Under the pieces are notes generated by a model that saw only the letters and a list, made by a program, of their open reading frames with translations, had not been told where the DNA came from and did no database searches. Positions 20,488-29,779 of a stretch of 64,000 bases of DNA are shown piece after piece (the first letter of the stretch is position 1; every line of letters starts with the position of its first letter). Source of the stretch: Paenirhizobium cremeum. Lineage in GTDB: Bacteria; Pseudomonadota; Alphaproteobacteria; Rhizobiales; Rhizobiaceae. Position numbers and translations under genes: made by a program. Location of the stretch: positions 281,437-345,436 of the forward strand of contig NZ_JAGGCS010000003.1 of the NCBI RefSeq assembly GCF_022884085.1, read 5' to 3'.

Positions 20488-21111
20488 TCAGTTTTCGCTG
20501 AGATAATCGATGAGGGCCAGCATTGCGCTTTCCGCCGCATTGCCGTCGCCCTGCTGCACAGCGCGGATGACGGCGACGTGTAGCGACACGGAGCGATCCA
20601 TCTTGGTGTTGGTGGCTTTGGCGAACCAGAGGCGGCGTGAGTGGGACAGCAGGGGTGCCAGCGCCGAGATCAGGAAACTGTTGGGGCAGGCGTCCTCGAT
20701 GATTTCGTCGAACTGTTTGTCGGCGGTGAAGAAAGCGTCGAAATCGCCCGCCGCTGCCGCCGCCGTCATCGCCTTGGCGCATTCCACCAGGGAAAGTCGC
20801 TGGGCGTCGTCCGCGTGTTCCGTCACGAGCCTTGCGGCATAGGGTTCGAGCCGGCGCCGCACCGCCATGATCGCCTGGTGATCCTCGTTGTGTATTTCCG
20901 ATATCTGGAGGCCGACCCGCGGCTTCACGACGATCAGACCCTGCCATTCCAGTTTCTGGATGGCCTCCCGCACGGGCGTGCGACCGAAGCCCGACAATTC
21001 GATCAACTGCCGCTCGTTCACCAGCGCTCCCGGTGCAAGCTTCAATGTCACGATCTGCTGCTCGAGCGTGAGATAGGCAAGGTGACTTTGCGAGCCGGAA
21101 GGTTTCGGCAT
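20488..21111 (-). CDS. GntR family regulator, FCD type
   Basis: 207 aa. N-terminal winged helix (NERQLIELSGFGRTPVREAIQKLEWQGLI) and C-terminal all-helical FCD effector domain (AIMAVRRRLEPYAARLV ... HVAVIRAV). Start chosen at ATG 21111 (MPKPSG) because GGAGGA lies 5-10 bases upstream and because a longer start at 21144 would place a perfect operator palindrome TGATATATCA inside the coding region. Two such palindromes (21124-21133, 21171-21180) suggest autoregulation. It may also act on the adjacent exporter gene; effector unknown. Confidence 0.9.
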   Translation of the reverse strand: MPKPSGSQSHLAYLTLEQQIVTLKLAPGALVNERQLIELSGFGRTPVREAIQKLEWQGLIVVKPRVGLQISEIHNEDHQAIMAVRRRLEPYAARLVTEHADDAQRLSLVECAKAMTAAAAAGDFDAFFTADKQFDEIIEDACPNSFLISALAPLLSHSRRLWFAKATNTKMDRSVSLHVAVIRAVQQGDGNAAESAMLALIDYLSEN

Positions 21112-21123
21112 TTCATCCTCCGC

Positions 21124-21180
21124 TGATATATCAAATACTGCCATGTCGCAATCGGGACGGCAAGATGTCCTGATATATCA
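21124..21180. promoter_or_regulatory. Paired TGATATATCA operators before gntR
   Basis: Two copies of the perfect palindrome TGATATATCA at 21124-21133 and 21171-21180; on the gntR strand both read TTGATATATCAG, a 12-base identity. Such short palindromes are typical FadR/FCD-type GntR operators. They sit directly upstream of the reassigned start and ribosome site of the gntR gene, with 47 bases between corresponding positions. Confidence 0.75.
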
Positions 21181-21345
21181 AGGCCATATGGGCACCGTCT
21201 TCAACAGCTTCTATCGTATTCCTGAGGCGGTGATGTATCGCTGGAATCCGGGGGTAAGGCGGATTTTAGCCCGGTTTAACGGCCTCTATTGCGGCTCTCC
21301 GGCGCAGATAGCCATGTCTGGACCAACGGTCGATCAGCAGACCGC

Positions 21346-22284
21346 CTATGACGAGGTTTCGTCTTCCGGCTTGATGGCCAGCGCCGCCTGGCTGTTTCCA
21401 GCGACCGGCGGCGGCAGGGCGACGCCCCGCGTGCGCTCGCGCGAAAGCGTGAGCAGGCCGGAACCGATGATGAGTACGATGCCGACCAGCATGGGCCCAT
21501 CGACATGATCGCCGAAGATCAGATAGCCGAAGAGGATCGCCCAGAGCATCTGGCTGTATTGCGTCGGGCCGACGACGGCTGCCGGAGCGTAGAACGCGGC
21601 ATACATCAAAAGGACATTGCCGAGAGCGCCAAGCAGACCGTAGCCTGCCAGCAGCAGCCATTCCTCGCCGCTTGGCCAGACGAAATAGGGGATCATAGCG
21701 ATGCCGCAGACGAGGAGGGTCCCGAGCAGCCCTGCACCATAGAGCGAAATGTTCTTCTCCGAGGGCCCGATCGCACGATAGATGACGATGGACAGCGCCC
21801 CGCCGAGGCCCGCGAACACCGCGCCGAGATGACCGATGGACAACTCCCGGAAACCTGGGCGCAGAACGACGAGTACGCCCAGAAATCCGATGATGACGGC
21901 GCTCCAGCGTTTGATCCCGACAGCTTCCTTCAGGAAGATCACCGACATGATGGTGACGAAGGATGGCAGCAGGAAGATCAGACAGAAGGCTTCCGCCATC
22001 GACAGGTGTGTGAAGGCGGTGACACTGCCGATGGTGCCGAGCCCGGACGAGACGAAGCGCAGAAGCCAGAGCGGCCGGTTTGTCGTCTTGACCATATCCA
22101 GCCAGTGGTCGTTACGCTTCAGCAGGAAGGGCAGGGCAAAGAGACCGAAACAGGCACCAAAGAAGCCCGATTCGAGCGGCGAAATGCGTCCTTCGATAAG
22201 TTTGACGCTGGCATCGCTGACAGCGTACGCAGCAAAGGACGCGAAGGCAATGAGAATGCCTCGAAGAATAAGATCTGGGCGCAC
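21346..22284 (-). CDS. EamA/DMT family exporter
   Basis: 312 aa with about ten hydrophobic segments, in the two-repeat EamA arrangement (drug/metabolite transporter superfamily). Features include SDASVKLIEGRISPLESGFF at the first helix, PSFVTIMSVIFLKEAVGIKRW closing the first repeat and GDHVDGPMLVGIVLIIGSGL in the second. Substrate unknown. The gntR gene follows on the same strand after 234 bases. Start ATG 22284 is the first in-frame ATG at the fold boundary. Confidence 0.88.
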   Translation of the reverse strand: MRPDLILRGILIAFASFAAYAVSDASVKLIEGRISPLESGFFGACFGLFALPFLLKRNDHWLDMVKTTNRPLWLLRFVSSGLGTIGSVTAFTHLSMAEAFCLIFLLPSFVTIMSVIFLKEAVGIKRWSAVIIGFLGVLVVLRPGFRELSIGHLGAVFAGLGGALSIVIYRAIGPSEKNISLYGAGLLGTLLVCGIAMIPYFVWPSGEEWLLLAGYGLLGALGNVLLMYAAFYAPAAVVGPTQYSQMLWAILFGYLIFGDHVDGPMLVGIVLIIGSGLLTLSRERTRGVALPPPVAGNSQAALAIKPEDETSS

Positions 22285-22341
22285 GGCGATTGGAGTCCCG
22301 GGGGAGGATGCAACCGTGCTTAGGATCGTTCCGGCCGCGCG

Positions 22342-23013
22342 TCAATTGAGTTTTGCAAGCGCTTCGGATTTCATTCTTGCGATATCGCGCAGGGCATTGG
22401 CGAGCACTTCTGGCGTCTGCGCGCCGCTGACCGCATATTGCTGGTCGAAGATAAAGAACGGTACGCCGTTAACGCCCATCTGCCGGGCCGCGTCGATTTC
22501 GCCCAGCACCTCCGCCCTGTCTGCATCGCTCGCCAGCAGTTGTGAGATCACGCCGCGGTCGAGGCCGGCCGATTCGGCGATATCGGCCAGGACGACGATG
22601 TCGCCGACATTGCGGCCTTCCTCGAAATTGGCTTTGAATAATGCTGAAACAACGCGCTCCTGAACATCACGGCCTTCGACGCCGGCCCAGTGGATCAGAC
22701 GATGCGCATCGAGCGTGTTCGGGCCAACCTTGATGGCGTCGAAGTCGAAGGCTATGCCGACATCGCGGCCGAGCGCGCGCAGTTGCTCGTGAGCGCGATC
22801 CATATTGGCCTTGCCGCCGAGCTTTTTCGCAAGCTCGGCCTGCTGGTCGACGCCTTCCGGCGGATAATCCGGATTGAGCTGATAGGGGCGCCAGTTGATA
22901 TCGACGCCGATCTCGTCCTGGACCTCGGCGATTGCGAGGTCCAGCCTTGCCTTTCCGAGGAAGCACCAGGGGCAGACAACGTCGGAAACGAGGTCGATGG
23001 TAATGCGCTGCAT
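22342..23013 (-). CDS. FrnE-like DsbA family oxidoreductase
   Basis: 223 aa thioredoxin-fold protein with active-site CPWC (C14-C17) close to the N-terminus and no signal peptide, so cytoplasmic. The helical insertion and GVNGVPFFIFDQQYAVSGAQ cis-proline loop near the C-terminus are typical of FrnE/2-hydroxychromene-2-carboxylate isomerase-like DsbA proteins. Such enzymes act in disulfide isomerisation or stress tolerance; the physiological role here is unknown. ATG 23013 (MQRITIDLV) is used. Confidence 0.9.
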   Translation of the reverse strand: MQRITIDLVSDVVCPWCFLGKARLDLAIAEVQDEIGVDINWRPYQLNPDYPPEGVDQQAELAKKLGGKANMDRAHEQLRALGRDVGIAFDFDAIKVGPNTLDAHRLIHWAGVEGRDVQERVVSALFKANFEEGRNVGDIVVLADIAESAGLDRGVISQLLASDADRAEVLGEIDAARQMGVNGVPFFIFDQQYAVSGAQTPEVLANALRDIARMKSEALAKLN

Positions 23014-23124
23014 GGTGGTTCCTTTCCGGCGCCATGGGAATGATCGTCGCGAAGTAGGGCCATTCCATGCGCATTTCAACCAGTTACTCAGAGGTAACCA
23101 GCTTCCGCGCGGGGAGGGTCTCTC

Positions 23125-24927
23125 TTACTGCACCCGTGCGTCCCACCATACCGGCAATTGATAGCCATAAAGCGGCGTTTTTTCCGGCCGGCCGATATGC
23201 GTCCAGCGGGCGACCCATTGCTCGCCGATGTGGTAGAGCGGAACCACATAATGGCCGGCGACGAGAAGCCTGTCATAGGCCCTGACGGCGGCTCGGAAAT
23301 CCTCGGCGCTGCGGGCATTGACGAGGGCATCGATCATCCGGTCGATGTCCGGATCGGCAACGCCCGCATAGTTGAAGCTCCCCTGTGCATCGCGCGATGC
23401 CGATCCCCATCGGTTGATCTGTTCGGCACCCGGCGACAGCGACGAGGTGTAGGCCTTGACGATCATGTCGTAGTCGAAACTGTTGGAACGTGCCTGGTAC
23501 TGCGCGTCGTCGACGGTGCGGATCGACATGGCAATGCCGATGAGGGACAGGGCGCGCTGATAGGCGATCGCCATCTTCTCCTGCCCTTCGTTCTGGGTCA
23601 TCACTTCGAAAGCGAGTTGCCTGCCGGACGCATCCACCATTTTTCCACCCTTGATGGTGTATCCGGCCTTGGCGAGCAGGGTAACCGCCTCGCGCAGGAC
23701 CTTGCGGTCTGCACCTGAACCGTCGGTCACCGGCATGGCGTATGTTCCGGCAAGAACGGCGGGGTCGATCCGGTCTTTCGCCGGTCCGAGCAGTGCGAGT
23801 TCCCGCTCGTCGGCGGCATTGCCGAACGCCCCGAGCGCCGAATTCTGCCAGAAGCTCTGGCTGCGCTTGAAGGAACTGCCATAAAGGTTCTTGTTCACCC
23901 ATTCGAAGTCGAACGCGACAGAGAGCGCCTCACGCACGTTTTCGTCGGCGAAAAGCGGCCGCCGTGTATTGAAGACGAAGCCGAGCATGCCGGAAGGTAG
24001 TCCTGGTTGAAAGGTCTCCTTCACAACGCTGCCGTTTTGCGCTGCAGGAAAATCATAGGCCCGCGTCCAGTGGCCGGAGTCGCCCTCCGGATAGATGTCG
24101 ATATCGCCTTTTTTGAAGGCTTCGAACAGGGTTGAATCCTGCAGAAAGTAAGTGACGGAGATTTCGTCGTAATTGTCGAAGCCGACCTTCGACGGAAGGT
24201 CCTTGCCCCAGTAATTCGGGTCCCGCTCCCAGGTGATCTTCTCGCCGGGCTTGATCGCCTTGATCTTGTAAGGTCCGGAGGCGACCGGAATGGAAAGCGA
24301 GCTCTGGTCGAAAGTGGCGACATCGGTCGCATGCTTCGGGAGGATGGGCGACATGGCGATCATCAGCGGCGTTTCGCGATTGGCCTTGTCGTTGAAGGTG
24401 AAGCGGACGCTGTTTTCTCCGACCTTCTCCAGCTTGTCGACCACGGCCATGCGCCGGTTATAGGGCGGGCGACCCTTCTCCTGCAGCAGGTTGAAGGAGA
24501 AGATCACGTCCTCCGGCGTCACCGGCATGCCGTCGTGCCAGCGGGCCTTGGGATTGAGGTTGAACTGAAGGTAGGTTCGGTCGGCGTCCATCTCGACCGT
24601 TTCGGCCAACAGGCCGTAAAGCGAGAAGGGCTCGTCGCTCGAGCGCGTCATCAGCGATTCGTAGAACAGGTTTCCGTATTCGGGATCCCATATGCCCCGC
24701 GCCGTGGTCCGCATGCCCTTGAGTACGAAGGGATTGAGACTGTCGAAGGTTCCGACGACGCCGTAATTGATCTTGCCGCCCTTTTTCACCTGCGCGTTGG
24801 CATAGGGAAAATTCTGGTAGCCGGCGCTTAGCGCCGGTTCGCCGTGCATTGCTATGCCATGGACCGGTTCGGCCTGTGCCAGGCCGCAAAAGGGGAGAAA
24901 AATCAGACCGAATATCAGACGACGCAC
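23125..24927 (-). CDS. Family 5 extracellular solute-binding protein (YejA-like)
   Basis: 600 aa periplasmic binding protein of a peptide/oligopeptide ABC transporter (SBP_bac_5). Signal peptide RRLIFGLIFLPFCGLAQA, then HGIAMHG..., a pattern of the YejA (microcin C-type) group, and the family stretch GTFDSLNPFVLKG. The other transporter genes (yejBEF-type) are not adjacent, so it is an orphan binding protein here. GTG 24927 was selected: it directly precedes the signal peptide and has AGAGGAAAC upstream. Confidence 0.88.
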   Translation of the reverse strand: MRRLIFGLIFLPFCGLAQAEPVHGIAMHGEPALSAGYQNFPYANAQVKKGGKINYGVVGTFDSLNPFVLKGMRTTARGIWDPEYGNLFYESLMTRSSDEPFSLYGLLAETVEMDADRTYLQFNLNPKARWHDGMPVTPEDVIFSFNLLQEKGRPPYNRRMAVVDKLEKVGENSVRFTFNDKANRETPLMIAMSPILPKHATDVATFDQSSLSIPVASGPYKIKAIKPGEKITWERDPNYWGKDLPSKVGFDNYDEISVTYFLQDSTLFEAFKKGDIDIYPEGDSGHWTRAYDFPAAQNGSVVKETFQPGLPSGMLGFVFNTRRPLFADENVREALSVAFDFEWVNKNLYGSSFKRSQSFWQNSALGAFGNAADERELALLGPAKDRIDPAVLAGTYAMPVTDGSGADRKVLREAVTLLAKAGYTIKGGKMVDASGRQLAFEVMTQNEGQEKMAIAYQRALSLIGIAMSIRTVDDAQYQARSNSFDYDMIVKAYTSSLSPGAEQINRWGSASRDAQGSFNYAGVADPDIDRMIDALVNARSAEDFRAAVRAYDRLLVAGHYVVPLYHIGEQWVARWTHIGRPEKTPLYGYQLPVWWDARVQ

Positions 24928-25196
24928 GCCGTTTCCTCTTTGCCGTAATCGAAGAATCTGCCGAAAACTACCATGAACACCACAAAACCAACACACCGGG
25001 CCCTGAAAATGGCATCAGGCTGCGGAGTGGGCCCAAAGAAGGACTGGATATTCCGCATCGCGCGATGTAACAGGTGGTCGCGACAACCAAGGTCATGTAT
25101 TTGCCTCATTTGAACGACAGTTGACGGGCAGCACGGACTAGGGAGTACGCGGCGGGTCGCGGGCTCGATACCGGTTTTCAGGAGACGGATTAGGTT

Positions 25197-25832
25197 ATGA
25201 TGTTCAAAGCAAGCAAAGTTACGCGGACGGCTCTGTCTGCTCTGGTTCTGACGCTTGGCGCAGCTACGGTTCCGGCCGTCTCGCTTGCCCAGGAAGCCGC
25301 AGCTCCGGCAGCACCGTCCAGGTGGTTCAAGACCTGTACGAAGCAGGAGGAAGCGGATGTCTGCGTCGTCCAGAACCAGCAGACCGCCCAGAACGGCCAG
25401 CTCATCACCGCTGTCGGCCTGATCTCGATCGAAGGCAAGGTCAACCGCAAGCTCCTGCAGGTCACCGTTCCGTCGGCACGACTGATCCCGCCGGGCATCA
25501 TGATGCAGATCGACGGCGCCAAGGGCACCAAGCTCGACTACACGGTTTGCCTGCCGGATCGCTGCACCGCTGAAATCCCGCTGACGGACGCTCTGATCGC
25601 GAGCCTGAAGAAAGGCAACGAAGTTGTCTTCACCTCGATCAATTTCCGCCGCGCACCGAACCCGATCAAGATCGCGCTCGAAGGCTTTACCGGCGCCTAT
25701 GATGGCGAGGCCATGACCCAGTCGCAGGCCGAAGAGCGCCAGCGCCTGCTGCAGGAAGCCATGCAGAAGAAGCAGGAAGAGCGGAACAAGGCGATCAACG
25801 ACGCCCAGAACGCCGCCAAGCAGGGCCAGTAA
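25197..25832 (+). CDS. Invasion-associated locus B (IalB) family protein
   Basis: 211 aa secreted or periplasmic protein. Signal peptide to about residue 31 (VSLAQ/EAAAP), then the IalB core WFKTCTKQEEADVCVVQNQ with paired cysteines and LDYTVCLPDRCTAEIPL. A charged glutamine-rich tail (AEERQRLLQEAMQKKQEER) forms a probable helix. Named after the Bartonella erythrocyte invasion gene, but homologues are general in rhizobia, where function is unclear. ATG 25197 or 25200 may be the start (ATGATG); GGAGACGG lies upstream. A terminator follows at 25862. Confidence 0.87.
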   Translation: MMFKASKVTRTALSALVLTLGAATVPAVSLAQEAAAPAAPSRWFKTCTKQEEADVCVVQNQQTAQNGQLITAVGLISIEGKVNRKLLQVTVPSARLIPPGIMMQIDGAKGTKLDYTVCLPDRCTAEIPLTDALIASLKKGNEVVFTSINFRRAPNPIKIALEGFTGAYDGEAMTQSQAEERQRLLQEAMQKKQEERNKAINDAQNAAKQGQ

Positions 25833-25861
25833 GCTAAAGCTTTGCTGGCTTCGGAATAAAA

Positions 25862-25892
25862 AAAGGCCCGCGCAAGCGGGCCTTTCGTTTTA
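25862..25892. terminator. Bidirectional terminator between ialB and hspQ
   Basis: Perfect 10-bp stem AAAGGCCCGC / GCGGGCCTTT (25862-25871, 25876-25885) with loop GCAA, A-run on the left and TTTCGTTTT on the right, so it can work for both convergent genes. Confidence 0.9.
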
Positions 25893-25941
25893 TGGGTTCT
25901 AACCCAGGGGCTTGTCGCCGGAACTGCCGATTAACATATCG

Positions 25942-26271
25942 TCAATGGGCGAAGTTCTGACGGGGACGATAGCGTCCGGCTCGTTCCTGAACGAAGATCT
26001 GCTGCACATGTGGGTTGCGCAACGGTTCGTCGCTGGTGTCGCGCTCCAGGTTCTGTTCCGAAACATAAGCGACATATTCGGTGTCGGCGTTTTCCGCGAG
26101 CAGGTGGTAGAAGGGTTGATCCTTGCTCGGGCGCACTTCCGCTGGAATGGCGTTCCACCATTCCTCGGTATTGGCAAACTCCGGATCCACATCGAACACG
26201 ACGCCGCGGAACGGAAAGACCTTGTGACGGACAACTTCCCCGATACCGAATTTAGCGTTTCGTTGTTTCAT
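25942..26271 (-). CDS. hspQ: Heat shock protein HspQ
   Basis: 109 aa of the HspQ/YccV family (hemimethylated-DNA-binding fold), a specificity-enhancing factor and substrate of Lon protease in enterobacteria. Seen: FGIGEVVRHKVFPFRGVVFDVDPEF, QPFYHLLAEN and YVSEQNLERD. ATG 26271 has GGAAGTGG upstream. Single gene convergent with ialB. Confidence 0.93.
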   Translation of the reverse strand: MKQRNAKFGIGEVVRHKVFPFRGVVFDVDPEFANTEEWWNAIPAEVRPSKDQPFYHLLAENADTEYVAYVSEQNLERDTSDEPLRNPHVQQIFVQERAGRYRPRQNFAH

Positions 26272-26346
26272 GGCTCCACTTCCTTTCCATTAATATCTGG
26301 GGAGAAATGGAGTGAAGATCAAGCCCCTGGCGTATGGCGCCGGGCG

Positions 26347-27276
26347 TCAGGCGGATTTGCCGATGGCGGTACGTCGCGGCGCGGTTGCAAGGATCACGCC
26401 GCCCATCACCAGCACGATGCCGACCGCGTGATAGCGTTCGAAGGTCTCTCCCAGGAAGACGACGGCCATCAGGATAGACATCGGCGGCATCAGGTAGAGC
26501 GTGATGCCAGCGACCGCCGGACCGAACACGCGAACGGTATGGGTGAAGCAGTAGAAGGCGGCGAGCGAGGCGAAGGCGATGATGCCGGCGAGCTTGGTCC
26601 AGTCGCTCGCGCTGTCCGGCAGAAGCCCGCCGTTGACAACTTCGTAAAGAGCGGGTGGCGCCAGCACCAGCGCGCCGGACAACGCCAGGAGACCGAACAA
26701 CGGCAGGGACGGCATGGCTTTCGCAGCCGGATGGCGCAGCAGAAGGGAATAGATCGCGAATGCGACCGCCGCGACCAGTATACCGAGATCGCCGATATTG
26801 AAGCTGAAGTGACGCAATGCGTCTACGTCGCCTTTCAACACGATCACTGACACACCCGCAAAGGCGATCAGCATCCCGACGAACTCCCCCTGACGCATCC
26901 GGCGGCCATGAAGGAGCCATTGCAGCAGGATGATGAAGAGTGACGACGTGGTATAGATCAGCGTCGCATTCGAGGCCGTCGTGAGTGTCAGGGCCCAGTA
27001 GACGAAGCCGCCGCAGATACCCATGCCCAGAAAGCCGAGGACCAGCCACAGCCGTCTGTTCGCGCGCACGAAGGCGAGGCAGAGATCGCGCTCCGCATAG
27101 ACGAACGGAAAGATGATGGCCGCCGAGCCCGCCCACCGCAGGAAGGCGGTCGTGAAGGGCGCGATTTCACCCGTAATGCCGCGCCCGAAGATCAGGTTGG
27201 TCGAGAAGAATATCGGCGTCAGCAGAAAGAGAACCCAGTCGAATGGTCTCGCTGCGGGCACTTCGGACATGGACAT
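26347..27276 (-). CDS. EamA/DMT family exporter
   Basis: 309 aa, about ten transmembrane helices in two EamA repeats (FSTNLIFGRG in the first helix, FLGETFERYHAVGIVLVMGG in the last pair). Distinct from the other EamA protein at 21346. Substrate unknown. Three start candidates lie close together (GTG 27285, ATG 27276, ATG 27270); ATG 27276 is used and none has a strong ribosome site. The next gene upstream diverges after about 260 bases in which no further gene was found. Confidence 0.86.
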   Translation of the reverse strand: MSMSEVPAARPFDWVLFLLTPIFFSTNLIFGRGITGEIAPFTTAFLRWAGSAAIIFPFVYAERDLCLAFVRANRRLWLVLGFLGMGICGGFVYWALTLTTASNATLIYTTSSLFIILLQWLLHGRRMRQGEFVGMLIAFAGVSVIVLKGDVDALRHFSFNIGDLGILVAAVAFAIYSLLLRHPAAKAMPSLPLFGLLALSGALVLAPPALYEVVNGGLLPDSASDWTKLAGIIAFASLAAFYCFTHTVRVFGPAVAGITLYLMPPMSILMAVVFLGETFERYHAVGIVLVMGGVILATAPRRTAIGKSA

Positions 27277-27535
27277 GATTGGCACCGGGTGGAAGATCTG
27301 GCGGGGCGGAATTGCGGTTGCGCAGAAAGGAACGGTTTGGAGACTACAAAGCCTGTATCGAGTTGGAAAGCGGCGACTGGCGGCAATTTCACCCAGGCGG
27401 GCAAAGCTTGCGTGGGTCGGAAATTCACGCTACCCAACTGGCAATGTACCGGTTTTGAGCCTCGTTCGGATGCCGTAGCGGCGGGCATGGCTATTTGGAG
27501 CCGGCGGACAGAACCATTGCCGAACGGGAGATGTC

Positions 27536-28594
27536 GTGAGCAATCAGTGGGGCAGGGACAGGCAGCCTGTTGCGGCGCGCGGTGGATCGGCTGCCCCTGT
27601 CATTCTTGCCCTGGCGCTGGGTCTCGCGATCGGCGGTGCGGCAGGTTATGGTTATCTGCGCTACCTCTCCGGAGACACCGCATCCCGGCTGGCCGCAGCC
27701 GAGCAACGCAATATGGCGCTCTCCGGCGACCTTGCGGATATCAGGCAGAAGTTGCAGCAGGCCCTCGCTGCCGGGGAGAAGTCGGAAAACGCCATCGGCC
27801 CCGCCGATGGCGAGGCTGCCGAACTGCAGAAGAAGGTCGATCTCCAGCGATCCGAACTCGACGCCATGACCGACGAGTTGGCGAGGATCAGCGACGCCTT
27901 GCAGGCGGAAAAGGACCGCGCGGCCTCTTTATCGGCTGCGCTCGGCGAGGAACGGACGAAGAGCCTTACACAGGCCGCCGCTGTCGCAGAGGCGCAGAAG
28001 AATGCTGCGGACGCCAAGGCCCGGGCTGATGCCGAGATAGCCGATCTCCAGGCCCGCCTGAGCAAGCGGGAAAACGATACCAGCCGTGATCTTGTCCGCT
28101 TGCAGCAAGAGGAAATTCCACGCTTGAACCGGCAGATTGCCGAGTTGACGGCGCAAGCGACAGCAAGCGGGGCAAATGCAGCCAGAGCCTTGTCGCAACA
28201 GCAGATGCTGGAAAAGTCACTCGCCTCTGCCGAGGCCGAACTTACCCGCCTGCGCGCCGAACTTGGCGATGAACGGCGGAAGAATGCGATGCTTGCCGGT
28301 GAGATCGAACGGCTGAAACGGGAAACGTCGGTTGTGCCGGTTGAGAAACCTCAATCGCCCTCGGCTGCGACGGCCAGGCCGGAAGCGGCAGAAGGGGCGC
28401 GTGATCCGGATCTCGTCGAGGCAATTCTTGCGGACACGCCCGGCGTCGATCGGCTGACGCCCGCGGACAGGATACGTCTTCGCGACATGCTGGTTTCCGG
28501 CCAATGCGTAACAACCGCGCTTCGGGCGGTCTTTCCAAGCGTTCCGGTCGTTACGCTTCGAGACCTGATGCGCGATCTGAAGAGCAACTGCTGA
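27536..28594 (+). CDS. Membrane-anchored coiled-coil protein, unknown
   Basis: 352 aa. One transmembrane segment (VILALALGLAIGGAAGYGYL, about residues 22-41), then a long heptad-rich coiled coil to about residue 270 (alternating Ala/Leu/Gln/Glu), a proline-rich linker and a folded C-terminal part (about 295-352, LVEAILADTPGVDRLTPADR ... LMRDLKSNC). The C-terminal cysteines C327 and C352 could form a disulfide if periplasmic. GTG 27536 has GGGAG upstream. 17 bases separate it from the TAXI protein, suggesting a two-gene unit. Function unknown. Confidence 0.78.
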   Translation: MSNQWGRDRQPVAARGGSAAPVILALALGLAIGGAAGYGYLRYLSGDTASRLAAAEQRNMALSGDLADIRQKLQQALAAGEKSENAIGPADGEAAELQKKVDLQRSELDAMTDELARISDALQAEKDRAASLSAALGEERTKSLTQAAAVAEAQKNAADAKARADAEIADLQARLSKRENDTSRDLVRLQQEEIPRLNRQIAELTAQATASGANAARALSQQQMLEKSLASAEAELTRLRAELGDERRKNAMLAGEIERLKRETSVVPVEKPQSPSAATARPEAAEGARDPDLVEAILADTPGVDRLTPADRIRLRDMLVSGQCVTTALRAVFPSVPVVTLRDLMRDLKSNC

Positions 28595-28611
28595 ACGGAG
28601 GAACTTCGCCC

Positions 28612-29652
28612 ATGACATCGAGACTGCGTGCGATTCTTGCTGCCGTGGCGATATCGCTGACAACGAGCATGGCCTCGGCCGACAGCTTCGAGCGGAACAT
28701 CATGACGGGCGGGCCGAGCGGCACCTATATTCGCATTGGCCGCGACATCGCCGGCCTCGGCGCAAGCTGCGGCTTGAAACTCAATGTCGTCGAGAGCGCC
28801 GGTTCGCTGGAGAATTTCGTCGGCGTCCGCAACCGTCGCAACACCCAGTTCGGCATCGTTCAGAGCGATGTTCTGGAGTATTTGAAGACCTTCGAAGCCA
28901 ATGACCCCGAGGTGCAGCAGGCCGTGCGCGGCGTGCGCATCATGTTCCCTCTTTATAACGAGGAGGTCCATGTTCTCGCCAGAACGGATATCGCCGAACT
29001 CAAGGGGCTGGCCGGCCGCAAGATCGCCATCGGAAAGCCGGACAGCGGCACCTACCTGACCGCAACGCTGATGCTCGATATCCTGCAGGTGAAGGCGGCC
29101 GAACGGTTGACCATCAATCCCGACGAGGCGCTGCCGAAGCTGCTCGCCGGTGAGATCGACGCATTCTTTTATGTTGCCGGTGTGCCGGCGCAGCTTTTCA
29201 TCAATGCCAACATCGACGCCGGCAAGTTCCATCTTCTGCCGATCAAGGATGCGCCGCTGCTCGCGACCTATACGCCGGTCACCGTTCCCGCCGCCACCTA
29301 TGGCTTTCAACAGCAGCCGGTCGATCTGGTTGCGGTCAAGGCCGTGCTGATGACCTACGACTACGATCCGAAGAAGAACGCCTACCATCGCGACAGTTGC
29401 CGCTCCGTGTCCGATTTCTCGAACCTCATCCTGAACGGCCTGCCGAAACTGGAGAAGACCGGGCATCCGAAATGGAAGTCGGTTGACCTGACGGCGCTGC
29501 CGCCGGGCTGGCAGGTCGGAAGCTGCGTCAAGGTCGGTATGGCTCTCGACTACAAGCCCAATTGCTCCGCCCCGGCAGAAGCGGCTCCGAAGGCTCCGGA
29601 TGCCAATGAGGAGTATCTCAATCTCCTCAAGCAGCGTCTTAAAAAGCAATAA
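28612..29652 (+). CDS. TAXI family TRAP-type solute-binding protein
   Basis: 346 aa periplasmic protein. Signal peptide to about residue 23 (SMASA/DSF), then the TAXI core GGPSGTYIRIGRDIA, FGIVQSDVLEY, GLAGRKIAIGKPDSGTYLTA and GEIDAFFYVAGVP. TAXI proteins bind glutamate or related solutes for TRAP transporters, but no TRAP membrane subunits are adjacent and four cysteines in the C-terminal part are unusual. ATG 28612 follows GGAGGAAC. A lysine-rich end (LKQRLKKQ) precedes a terminator. Confidence 0.86.
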   Translation: MTSRLRAILAAVAISLTTSMASADSFERNIMTGGPSGTYIRIGRDIAGLGASCGLKLNVVESAGSLENFVGVRNRRNTQFGIVQSDVLEYLKTFEANDPEVQQAVRGVRIMFPLYNEEVHVLARTDIAELKGLAGRKIAIGKPDSGTYLTATLMLDILQVKAAERLTINPDEALPKLLAGEIDAFFYVAGVPAQLFINANIDAGKFHLLPIKDAPLLATYTPVTVPAATYGFQQQPVDLVAVKAVLMTYDYDPKKNAYHRDSCRSVSDFSNLILNGLPKLEKTGHPKWKSVDLTALPPGWQVGSCVKVGMALDYKPNCSAPAEAAPKAPDANEEYLNLLKQRLKKQ

Positions 29653-29701
29653 TAACCAATAGTGATTACTGCAAAATAGTTATATTTTCTCTTCGATCAT
29701 G

Positions 29702-29740
29702 AAAAAGGCGGCGGTTCGAATGAGCCGCCGCCTTTTCCTT
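29702..29740. terminator. Bidirectional terminator between TAXI gene and glnA
   Basis: Strong GC stem AAAAGGCGGCGG / CCGCCGCCTTTT (29703-29714, 29725-29736) with A-tract left and T-tract right, placed between the convergent ends of the TAXI gene and glnA. Confidence 0.88.
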
Positions 29741-29779
29741 GCGGGCTGCCGGTCCGCATTGCGCAGACCCGCGAAGATA

